Of a stretch of 8,189 bases of DNA, positions 1 through 7,643 are shown one piece after another. Source of the DNA: Tepidimonas sp. (GTDB lineage: Bacteria; Pseudomonadota; Gammaproteobacteria; Burkholderiales; Burkholderiaceae_C); contig JANWZF010000221.1 in assembly GCA_025054905.1 (NCBI GenBank), forward strand, positions 1 through 8,189. The letters run 5' to 3'. The position numbers and the translations under genes were made by a program. Each line of letters opens with the position of its first letter. Positions within the stretch are counted from its first letter, which is position 1. Under the pieces are notes generated by a model. That model was not told the DNA's origin and did no database searches. It saw only the letters and a program-made list of their open reading frames with translations.

Positions 1-1529
1 GCCGCCACAAAACGCTGCAGCGCCTCGTCAAACGTCTCCTGCGGCAGCGCAATCGGAAAGATCAGACGCCCGGTGCCCACCCAGCTCAGCGCCAGGCCCG
101 CATCGCGCAGGTAATACTGCAGCAGCCAGTGGTAACGCCCCGGCTGCGTGTAGAGCACCGTCCAGATCGACGACAGCGCCGCAACCCGCACCGGCACCCC
201 GGCGTCCTGCAGCGCCTGGTTGAAACGCGCCTCGCGCGCGCGCCAGCGTTCATCCAGACCCTCGTAGGCGGCCTGCACATCGGGGCGCTGCAGCGCGCGC
301 AAAAAGGCGTTCATCGCCCCCATCACATAGGGATGCGCGTTGAAGGTGCCGCGCGCCAGGCACAGGTCGGCCGGGCGCTGGGGGCGAAAGCGCTCCATCC
401 AGCGCCGCTTGCCGCACACCACCCCGACGGGCAGCCCGCCCCCCAGCGTCTTGCCGTAGCAGACCAGGTCGGCCTGCACGCCAAAGTACGCCTGCGCCCC
501 CCCCAAGGCCAGGCGAAAGCCGACGAACACCTCGTCGAAGATCAGCGCGATGCCCGCCTCGGTGCACACCGCGCGCAGCTGCTGCAGCCAGCGGGTGTAG
601 GCGGCGCGGTCGAAACCGGCCTGGCGCGTGCCGCTGACCAGCGTGGAGTCGCTGGGCGCGGCCCGGTTGGGGTGCAGCGCCTGCAGCGGGTTGACCAGCA
701 CGCAGGCGATGTCGCGCCGCGTGCGCAGCACCTTGAGCGTGGCCTCGCTCATGTCCGCGAGCGTGTAGGTCTCCCGCGGGGGCAGTGGGTTGCCGGGGCC
801 GGGCTGCACATCTTCCCACCAGCCGTGGTAGGCCCCCGCCAGGCGCACCAGGTAACGCCGCCCGGTGTGGTAGCGCGCCAGCCGCACCGCCTGCATCACC
901 GCCTCGGTGCCGGACATGTGAAAGGTCACATCGTCCATGCCGCTGATGGCCTTGAGCCGCTCGACGTTGTCCGCCACGCAAGGGTGCAGCCCGCCCAGCA
1001 CCGGGCCGAGCGCGGCTCCCAGCCGGGCCCCCTCCTCCATCGTCGCTTTGTAAAAGTCCAGCCCCAGCACGTTGACGCCGTAGGAGCCGGTCAGGTCCAG
1101 GTAGCGCTGGCCGTCCAGGTCGATCAGCCACGGCCCTTCGCTGCGTTGCCAGAACGCGCCCACGGGCAGCTGCGCCGCCAGCTCGGCAAACGGATACGGC
1201 ACGCGGTAGCGCCCGGTCAGGCGCAGGTCGGGCAAGCCATCGCGCGCCTGGGCGGTCAGCGCCAGCGTCTGCGGCGCGCGCTCGCGCAGCCGCTGGCCTA
1301 GCGCCTGCCAGCCCTGCAGCCGCGCCTGCACCACGTCATCCGGCGCGCCGTCCAGCGCAAAGGCCTGGGGGGCCTGCAGCGCATAGCCCGGCAGCCAACG
1401 TGCCAGCCGCTTGGCCCAGCGCTGATGCCCAGCCAGCGACGGATGCTTGGCGCGCGACAGCTGCCAGCGTCGCCAGCCCCACGGCGCTGCCGCCAGCGCC
1501 GCGGCACTCCACCAGATCGGCTCGACCAT
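1..1529 (-). CDS. Class III PLP-dependent aminotransferase, glutamate-1-semialdehyde aminomutase-like (3' end outside window)
   Basis: Reading leftward from the ATG at 1529, one frame stays open for 509 codons to the window edge, so the C-terminus is missing. The start has an AAGGA Shine-Dalgarno 9 nt upstream and an in-frame TGA two codons upstream. The fold-type I class III core begins near residue 110. Visible motifs are the phosphate-binding SGTEA (S206-A210), YHGWW, the cofactor-contacting IFDEV (330-334, D332) and the Schiff-base lysine K360 in YGKTLGGGLPVG. These resemble GSA aminomutase (HemL). The roughly 110-residue N-terminal extension is not part of HemL: it opens with a short Trp/Ala-rich hydrophobic stretch (about 5-18) followed by basic residues and HPSLAGH (29-35). 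I infer a HemL paralogue acting on another amino or keto substrate, not the haem enzyme. The substrate is unknown. An 8-G run lies at codons 343-345. The divergent neighbour is a phosphatidylserine decarboxylase gene. Confidence 0.87.
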   Translation of the reverse strand, partial: MVEPIWWSAAALAAAPWGWRRWQLSRAKHPSLAGHQRWAKRLARWLPGYALQAPQAFALDGAPDDVVQARLQGWQALGQRLRERAPQTLALTAQARDGLPDLRLTGRYRVPYPFAELAAQLPVGAFWQRSEGPWLIDLDGQRYLDLTGSYGVNVLGLDFYKATMEEGARLGAALGPVLGGLHPCVADNVERLKAISGMDDVTFHMSGTEAVMQAVRLARYHTGRRYLVRLAGAYHGWWEDVQPGPGNPLPPRETYTLADMSEATLKVLRTRRDIACVLVNPLQALHPNRAAPSDSTLVSGTRQAGFDRAAYTRWLQQLRAVCTEAGIALIFDEVFVGFRLALGGAQAYFGVQADLVCYGKTLGGGLPVGVVCGKRRWMERFRPQRPADLCLARGTFNAHPYVMGAMNAFLRALQRPDVQAAYEGLDERWRAREARFNQALQDAGVPVRVAALSSIWTVLYTQPGRYHWLLQYYLRDAGLALSWVGTGRLIFPIALPQETFDEALQRFVA

Positions 1530-1570
1530 CTGTCACCATCCTTTCAAAGGGGAATGCGACAGTTGTACGC
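1530..1570. promoter_or_regulatory. Divergent intergenic region with nested inverted repeats
   Basis: These 41 bp lie between the start codons of the aminotransferase (leftward) and phosphatidylserine decarboxylase (rightward). CTGTC at 1530-1534 is mirrored by GACAG at 1558-1562. Inside is the perfect palindrome CCTTTCAAAGG (1540-1550). Its AAAGG halves provide purine-rich Shine-Dalgarno material on both strands: AAAGGA for the aminotransferase and AAAGGGGA for the decarboxylase, the latter with a long 17-nt spacing. No convincing -35/-10 pair is seen. With this spacing, at least one promoter must lie inside the opposing gene or overlap it. The dyad could be an operator, which is inference. 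Confidence 0.45.
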
Positions 1571-2470
1571 ATGGCCTTTGACACGCCCGTGAAACCTGCC
1601 ACCGCGCAGGGCTGGCGCGCCTGGCGCGACCGCCTGCTGCAGCACGAAACGCTCAACTACGCGCTGACCAACCACATCCCGCGGGTGGCGCTGACGCACC
1701 TGATGGGGCGCCTCAGCCGCATCGAAAACCGCGCTTTTACACGGCTGGCGCTGGCGGTGTGGCGCCTGTTGGCCGACCTGGACCTCAGCGACGCGGCCCC
1801 GGCCGACTACCGCAGCCTGCGCGACGTCTTCACCCGGGCCCTGCGCCCAGGGGCGCGTCCGTTCGACCCCCATGCGCAGGTGCTGTGCAGCCCGTGCGAT
1901 GGCATCGTCGGCGCCTGCGGTGACGTGCACGGCACCACCGTCTGGCAGGCCAAGGGCATGCCGTACAAGCTGGAAGACCTGATCGGGCTGCAGGCCGCGG
2001 GCACCTATGCCAACGGGCGCTTCGTCACGCTGCGGCTGACCTCGACGATGTACCACCGCTTTCACGCCCCGGCCGACCTGCGCGTGCGGCGCGTGCGCTA
2101 CGTCAGCGGCGACGTCTTCAACGTCAATCCCCCGGCGCTGCGCCGCGTCCCGGCGCTGTTCTGCCGCAACGAACGCGCGCTGATCGAGGCCGAACTGGCC
2201 GATGGCAGCCCGATCGCGCTGGTGCCGGTGGCCGCGATTCTGGTGGCCAGCATCCGGCTGCATTTTCTGGATGTCACGCTGCACCTGCGCTGGCGCGGCC
2301 CGCACGAGCTGCCGTGCGACGTGACGCTAGAGCGCGGGCAGGAGATGGGCTGGTTCGAGCACGGCTCCACGATCCTGATGTTCGTGCCCGCGCACTGGCG
2401 CCTGGCCGACGGCATCGAGCCGGGCCGCACGATCCGCGCCGGGCAGCCGCTGTGGCAGCGCGACCCCTAA
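1571..2470 (+). CDS. psd: Phosphatidylserine (archaetidylserine-type) decarboxylase, long form
   Basis: A 299-residue pyruvoyl-dependent decarboxylase that converts phosphatidylserine to phosphatidylethanolamine at the cytoplasmic membrane. The proenzyme self-cleaves at a Gly-Ser bond, and the serine becomes the pyruvoyl group. Here the site is G265-S266 in EHGST, where E. coli Psd has LGST. The Asp-His-Ser autocatalytic set is present: D110 in SPCDG, H165 in YHRFHAP (E. coli YHRVHMP) and S266. Length is close to the E. coli form (322 aa) and unlike the short Psd of about 210 aa. The frame is open upstream to 1400, but that part lies antisense to the aminotransferase and looks non-homologous. 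ATG 1571 is the first plausible start, and no in-frame GTG or TTG sits nearer the AAAGGGGA at 1546-1553. It converges on glmM. Many betaproteobacteria carry the short Psd beside pssA, so this may be a second copy or a replacement. Confidence 0.92.
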   Translation: MAFDTPVKPATAQGWRAWRDRLLQHETLNYALTNHIPRVALTHLMGRLSRIENRAFTRLALAVWRLLADLDLSDAAPADYRSLRDVFTRALRPGARPFDPHAQVLCSPCDGIVGACGDVHGTTVWQAKGMPYKLEDLIGLQAAGTYANGRFVTLRLTSTMYHRFHAPADLRVRRVRYVSGDVFNVNPPALRRVPALFCRNERALIEAELADGSPIALVPVAAILVASIRLHFLDVTLHLRWRGPHELPCDVTLERGQEMGWFEHGSTILMFVPAHWRLADGIEPGRTIRAGQPLWQRDP

Positions 2471-2484
2471 AAGCGCACCCACCC

Positions 2485-2519
2485 GCCCTGCCTGCCCCCG
2501 GGAATGGCCCCCGCAGGGC
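2485..2519. repeat. Inverted repeat after the psd stop
   Basis: GCCCTGC (2485-2491) is complementary to GCAGGGC (2513-2519) across a 21-nt C/G-rich loop. It begins 15 nt past the psd stop codon and lacks a following U-tract. It could act as a weak or Rho-assisted 3' end for psd. This assignment is tentative. Confidence 0.3.
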
Positions 2520-2520
2520 C

Positions 2521-2546
2521 CCGGCGCCTGCCTGGGCCAGCGCCGG
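2521..2546. terminator. Candidate hairpin between convergent psd and glmM
   Basis: CCGGCGC (2521-2527) pairs with GCGCCGG (2540-2546), a perfect 7-bp GC stem with a 12-nt loop. It lies one base beyond the glmM stop (leftward) and 50 nt beyond the psd stop (rightward). No U-run follows on either strand, so it is not a textbook intrinsic terminator. Its position between two converging genes fits a shared 3' structure that stabilises or ends both mRNAs. Confidence 0.4.
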
Positions 2547-2547
2547 A

Positions 2548-3888
2548 TCAGCCCAGGGCCGAGGCCACGTCGGCCAGCCGCTGCGCCCAGCGCTGGGCGT
2601 CCTCCTCGCAGCGGGCTTCCACCATCACGCGCAGCACCGGCTCGGTGCCGCTGGCGCGGATCAGCACGCGGCCGTGCGCGCCCAGCGCTGCTTCGGCCTC
2701 GCGCTGCGCCTGCTGCAGCGCCGGGCTGGCGCGCCAGTCCACGCCGGCGGCCAGGCGGACGTTGCGCAACACCTGCGGAAAGCGCTCGACCCCCTGCAGC
2801 ACCTCGGCCAGCGTGCGCTGCTGCCGCAGACAGGCCTGCAGCACCTGCAGCGCCGACACGATGCCGTCGCCCGTGGTCTGCCTGTCCAGGATGATCAGGT
2901 GGCCCGAGCCCTCGCCACCCAGCAGCCAGTGGTGACGGTGCAGCTCTTCCAGCACGTAGCGGTCGCCAACCTTGGCGCGCACCAGGCGCACGCCACGCGC
3001 GGCCAGGGCCTGTTCGATGGCCATGTTGGTCATCAGCGTGCCAACCACGCCGGGCACCACCTCGTCACGGCCCAGCCGGTCATCGGCGAGCACGTACAGC
3101 AGCTCGTCGCCGTCGTACAGGCGGCCGCGGGCGTCCACCATCTGCAGCCGGTCCGCATCGCCGTCCAGCACGATGCCGAGGTCAGCCTCGTGCGCGCGCA
3201 CCGCGGCGATCAGCGTCTGCGGGTGCGTGGCCCCTACGCCATCGTTGATGTTGCGCCCGTTGGGGCTGCAGCCGATCGGCACCACGTCGGCCCCCAGCTC
3301 GTGAAACACCGCCGGGGCGATCTGGTACGCCGCGCCGTGCGCCGCATCGACCACGATCTTGAGCCCACGCAGCGACAGCTCCGCCGCGAAGGTACTTTTG
3401 CAGAATTCGATGTAGCGGCCGGCCGCATCGCCCAGACGCCGCGCCGCCCCCAGCGCGGCCGACTCGGCCCAAGCCGGCGGCTGGGCCAGCGCCGCTTCCA
3501 CCGCCAGCTCCCATTCATCCGGCAACTTGGTGCCCTGGGCGCTAAAAAATTTGATGCCGTTGTCGGGATACGGGTTGTGGCTGGCGCTGATGACCACGCC
3601 GAGGCTGGCACGCTGCGCGCGGGTCAGGTAGGCCACCGCCGGGGTCGGCACCGGCCCGAGCAGCACCACGTCCACGCCTGCGGAGTTGAAGCCCGACTCC
3701 AGCGCCGACTCCAGCATGTAGCCCGAGATACGCGTGTCCTTGCCGATCAGCACCGTGGGGCGAGCTTCGGTGCGCTTGAGCACCTGGCCCACCGCGTGTG
3801 CCAGCCGCAGCGCAAAGTCCGGCGTGATCGGTGGGTGCCCCACCGTGCCGCGGATGCCGTCGGTGCCGAAATATTGCCGGTTCGTCAT
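2548..3888 (-). CDS. glmM: Phosphoglucosamine mutase
   Basis: Cytoplasmic enzyme (446 aa, normal for the family) that interconverts glucosamine-6-phosphate and glucosamine-1-phosphate on the route to UDP-GlcNAc for peptidoglycan and LPS. All alpha-D-phosphohexomutase signatures are present. They are N-terminal FGTDGIRG (7-14), the phosphoserine loop ISASHNP (100-106) with catalytic S103, the Mg-binding DGDADR loop (D242, D244, D246), the sugar-specificity loop GEGSGH (325-330) and the phosphate-binding RASGTEP (411-417). The ATG at 3888 overlaps the folP stop in an ATGA arrangement, and a GGAGG Shine-Dalgarno (3893-3897) lies 4 nt upstream within folP, so translation is probably coupled to folP. 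It is the last gene of the leftward cluster. The SASHN serine normally needs phosphorylation for activity (family knowledge). Confidence 0.97.
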   Translation of the reverse strand: MTNRQYFGTDGIRGTVGHPPITPDFALRLAHAVGQVLKRTEARPTVLIGKDTRISGYMLESALESGFNSAGVDVVLLGPVPTPAVAYLTRAQRASLGVVISASHNPYPDNGIKFFSAQGTKLPDEWELAVEAALAQPPAWAESAALGAARRLGDAAGRYIEFCKSTFAAELSLRGLKIVVDAAHGAAYQIAPAVFHELGADVVPIGCSPNGRNINDGVGATHPQTLIAAVRAHEADLGIVLDGDADRLQMVDARGRLYDGDELLYVLADDRLGRDEVVPGVVGTLMTNMAIEQALAARGVRLVRAKVGDRYVLEELHRHHWLLGGEGSGHLIILDRQTTGDGIVSALQVLQACLRQQRTLAEVLQGVERFPQVLRNVRLAAGVDWRASPALQQAQREAEAALGAHGRVLIRASGTEPVLRVMVEARCEEDAQRWAQRLADVASALG

Positions 3889-4760
3889 GTCCCCTCCCTG
3901 AGGCTGAGCGCCTGCCAGACCTTGAGCGCCTGCACGGTGGCGGCCACGTCGTGCACGCGCACGATGCGCGCGCCGCGCTGCACCGCCAGCAGAGCCGCCG
4001 CCACGCTGGCCGAGACGCGCTCGGCGGCCACCTCCTGCCCGGTGATGCGGCCCAGCGTCGATTTGCGCGACCAGCCCGCCAGCAGCGGGTAGCCCAGCGC
4101 CAGCAGCTCACCCTGACGCGCCAGCAGGTCCAGGTTTTGCTCCACCGTCTTGCCAAAACCGATGCCGTAATCCAGCACGATGCGCTCGCGCGCCACGCCC
4201 CGCGCTTGCGCCGCGGCGGCGCGTTCGGCCAGAAAATCACGCACCTGCGGCACCGCATCGCCGGGCATCGGCTGCGCCTGCATGTCCTGCGGCTGGCGGT
4301 GCATGTGCATCAGCACCACGCCACAACTGGGGTGCTGCGCCACCACGTCCAGGGCCGTGGTCGCGCCGTCGCCGCTGAGGCGGCGCAGCGCCCAGACATC
4401 GTTGATGATGTCGGCGCCCAGCGCCAGGCACTCGGCCATCACCTCGGGTTTATAGGTGTCGATGCTGATCGGCACGCCCCAGCGCACGGCCTCCCGCACC
4501 ACCGGCACCACCCGCGCCCGCTCCTCCTGCAGCGGCACTGGCGGCGCCCCCGGGCGGGTCGATTCGCCCCCGAGGTCGAGGATATCCGCCCCCTGCTTCA
4601 GCAGCGCTTCGGCATGGCGCAAAGCGCGGCCAGTCTCGGCATGCACGCCGCCATCGGAAAACGAATCCGGCGTGACGTTGACGATGCCCATCACGCGCGG
4701 CTGGCGCAGGTCGATGACAAAGCGGCTGGTGCGCCAGGTGGTGGCAGCGTTGGTTTGCAT
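3885..4760 (-). CDS. folP: Dihydropteroate synthase
   Basis: Cytoplasmic folate-pathway enzyme (291 aa) that condenses 6-hydroxymethyl-dihydropterin pyrophosphate with p-aminobenzoate. It is the sulfonamide target. The TIM-barrel motifs appear in order: MGIVNVTPDSFSDGG (24-38, with N28), LGGESTRPGA (63-72), the SIDT aspartate D101, IND (119-121), MHMH (151-154), GFGKT, the SRKS loop (231-234) and the C-terminal RVHD (268-271). One deviation is that the usual DPG before GFGK reads D197-Y198-G199, so Pro is replaced by Tyr. The MHM segment is followed by HRQP, not the more usual QGxP. The ATG at 4760 has no clear Shine-Dalgarno and directly abuts an inverted repeat. folP follows ftsH by 72 bp and overlaps glmM by 4 bp, as in the E. 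coli ftsH-folP-glmM order. Confidence 0.96.
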   Translation of the reverse strand: MQTNAATTWRTSRFVIDLRQPRVMGIVNVTPDSFSDGGVHAETGRALRHAEALLKQGADILDLGGESTRPGAPPVPLQEERARVVPVVREAVRWGVPISIDTYKPEVMAECLALGADIINDVWALRRLSGDGATTALDVVAQHPSCGVVLMHMHRQPQDMQAQPMPGDAVPQVRDFLAERAAAAQARGVARERIVLDYGIGFGKTVEQNLDLLARQGELLALGYPLLAGWSRKSTLGRITGQEVAAERVSASVAAALLAVQRGARIVRVHDVAATVQALKVWQALSLREGT

Positions 4761-4826
4761 GGCACGCTATTGTGCCGCAGCGCTGCCAGAGGGCACCTTG
4801 GCAGTACACGGGGGCTGCCCCGTGCC
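4761..4826 (-). promoter_or_regulatory. Three consecutive inverted repeats in the ftsH-folP spacer
   Basis: The spacer contains GGCAC/GTGCC (4761-4765 with 4772-4776, touching the folP ATG), CTGCCA/TGGCAG (4783-4788 with 4799-4804) and CACGGGG/CCCCGTG (4807-4813 with 4818-4824, 4-nt loop). The last is the strongest and begins 8 nt after the ftsH stop. None is followed by a U-run in the direction of transcription. GGCAC also occurs at 4792-4796 and GTGCC at 4822-4826, so alternative and mutually exclusive pairings are possible. They could stabilise the ftsH 3' end, partly terminate, or limit folP translation. All of these functions are inference. Confidence 0.45.
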
Positions 4827-4832
4827 GCAGCT

Positions 4833-6758
<1,926 letters not shown>

Positions 6759-6761
<3 letters not shown>

Positions 6762-6772
6762 CGAAGGCTCCT
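6759..6772 (-). promoter_or_regulatory. Ribosome binding site and TTG start of ftsH
   Basis: On the minus strand, AGGAG (6772-6768) is followed by six bases and TTG (6761-6759). The upstream in-frame GTG at 6797 has no comparable purine-rich site. This decides the start in favour of TTG. Confidence 0.65.
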
Positions 6773-6829
6773 GCTCACTAACCCTGCCGTGCCCCACCGC
6801 GGGCCCGGCTATCGCACCATATGAGGGCC

Positions 6830-6835
6830 ATTGTA
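6830..6835 (-). promoter_or_regulatory. -10-like box upstream of ftsH
   Basis: TACAAT on the minus strand is a 5/6 match to the sigma-70 -10 consensus. It lies about 70 nt upstream of the ftsH TTG. The -35 region at normal spacing (about 6853-6858, GCAGGC) is poor, so an internal ftsH promoter here would be weak or need an activator. Confidence 0.3.
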
Positions 6836-6856
6836 GGCGCTCTCAAGGCAGCGCCT
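6835..6856. repeat. Perfect 7-bp inverted repeat in the rlmE-ftsH gap
   Basis: AGGCGCT (6835-6841) and AGCGCCT (6850-6856) form a perfect stem with an 8-nt loop. On the minus strand it sits immediately upstream of, and shares one base with, the TACAAT box. That places it where a -10/-35 spacer would be. It could be an operator-like dyad or an RNA hairpin in rlmE readthrough transcripts. There is no U-run. Confidence 0.4.
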
Positions 6857-6879
6857 GCACCGCCCATCCGAAACCCTCT

Positions 6880-6894
6880 CTATCACGCGGATAG
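6880..6894. repeat. Short CTATC/GATAG dyad just downstream of rlmE
   Basis: CTATC (6880-6884) and GATAG (6890-6894) flank ACGCG. The dyad lies directly downstream of the sigma-32-like -10 candidate, at the expected transcription start. It is short, so chance is possible. Confidence 0.25.
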
Positions 6895-6895
6895 C

Positions 6896-6921
6896 ATGGG
6901 GCTGCGGCTCACCCCTTCAGA
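6896..6921 (-). promoter_or_regulatory. Candidate heat-shock (sigma-32-like) promoter for ftsH
   Basis: On the minus strand, TCTGAA (6921-6916) is followed by 14 bases and CCCCAT (6901-6896). The sigma-32 consensus is CTTGAA, 13-14 bases, CCCCAT. The -10 half matches fully and the -35 half matches 4 of 6. It overlaps the rlmE stop codon and lies about 130 nt upstream of the ftsH start. Heat-shock control of ftsH is established in E. coli. Here it is inference, and C-rich hexamers are common at this GC content. Confidence 0.35.
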
Positions 6922-7595
6922 CCCCGTGCCACCAGAAAGGTTTCGGCCGACTGCGGGCGCGACGCCTTGGGCTTGTGGGCCTTGACCTGCACAAAGTGCT
7001 GCCGCAGCAGGCGCACCAGCGCGTCGTAGGCTGCGCCATGGAACACCTTGACCACCAGCGCCCCCTCGGGCTTGAGGTGCTGCAGTGCAAAGTCCACCGC
7101 CAGCTCCACCAAATGCTCAAGCCGCGCGGCATCCACCGCCTGCACCCCGCTCAGATTGGGGGCCATGTCCGACACCACCAAGTCCACCGCACGCTGCGGG
7201 GGCTGCCCCAAGGCCTGCTGCAGTGTGGCCTGCAGTGCCTGCAAGGTGCTGTCCTCGCGCACATCGCCCTGCAGCACATGCACACCGTCGATCGGCTCCA
7301 CCGGCAGCAGGTCGACCCCGACGATGACGCCCCGCAGGCGCACCTGCCCGTCAGGCCCGGCCTGAACCCCCAGGCGGCGCCGCAGGTACTGGCACCAGGC
7401 CCCTGGGGCGCACCCCAGGTCCACGATGCACTGCCCAGGGCGCACCAGCTGAAACACCTCATCCAGCTCCTGCAGCTTGTACGCGGCGCGCGCGCGGTAG
7501 CCCTCCTGCTGCGCACGCCGCACCCACGGGTCGGTCACGTGCTGCTGGAACCACGCCTTGTCAACCTTTTTGCTCTTGGTGCGGACTTTGACCAT
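6909..7595 (-). CDS. rlmE: 23S rRNA (uridine-2552-2'-O)-methyltransferase RlmE (FtsJ/RrmJ)
   Basis: SAM-dependent methyltransferase (228 aa; E. coli 209) that 2'-O-methylates U2552 in the A-loop of 23S rRNA late in 50S assembly. The SAM-binding motif I is VDLGCAPGAW (58-67). The K-D-K-E catalytic tetrad is complete: K40 in AAYKLQE, D143 in VSDMAPN, K183 in VVKVFHG and E218 in SAETFLVARG. A Gly/Arg-rich loop at about 76-89 accounts for part of the extra length. ATG 7595 is the best start because the N-terminus then has the family's basic SKKV...AWFQQHV pattern. A GTG three codons upstream is an alternative. The Shine-Dalgarno is weak. It is the first gene of the leftward cluster and divergent from yhbY, as in E. 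coli. Confidence 0.95.
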   Translation of the reverse strand: MVKVRTKSKKVDKAWFQQHVTDPWVRRAQQEGYRARAAYKLQELDEVFQLVRPGQCIVDLGCAPGAWCQYLRRRLGVQAGPDGQVRLRGVIVGVDLLPVEPIDGVHVLQGDVREDSTLQALQATLQQALGQPPQRAVDLVVSDMAPNLSGVQAVDAARLEHLVELAVDFALQHLKPEGALVVKVFHGAAYDALVRLLRQHFVQVKAHKPKASRPQSAETFLVARGLKG

Positions 7596-7643
7596 GACCC
7601 GCACTATATCGGTCCGGCCCGCTTCGGGGGGATAATCCGGCCC
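7596..7643. promoter_or_regulatory. Divergent rlmE/yhbY promoter region
   Basis: These 48 bp separate the two start codons. On the minus strand TATAGT (7608-7603) lies 7 nt before the rlmE ATG. On the plus strand GATAAT (7631-7636) lies 7 nt before the yhbY ATG, overlapping a GGGGGGA purine run (7626-7632) that may instead be its Shine-Dalgarno. If these are real -10 boxes, both mRNAs would be leaderless or nearly so. No good -35 boxes are seen at standard spacing. Confidence 0.35.

Noticed and set aside
129..1301. A 390-codon plus-strand open frame and a 293-codon minus-strand frame (250-1131)
   Set aside because: Both are shadows of the aminotransferase, whose true frame is open throughout to the window edge and carries all the PLP motifs.
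1400..1570. A 57-residue N-terminal extension of phosphatidylserine decarboxylase
   Set aside because: It lies antisense to the aminotransferase start, has the wrong composition, and the ATG at 1571 fits the family length.
2314..4092. A 592-codon plus-strand open frame across the end of psd and all of glmM
   Set aside because: It overlaps psd out of frame and runs antisense to intact glmM. Its composition is of the same artefact type and no motif is seen.
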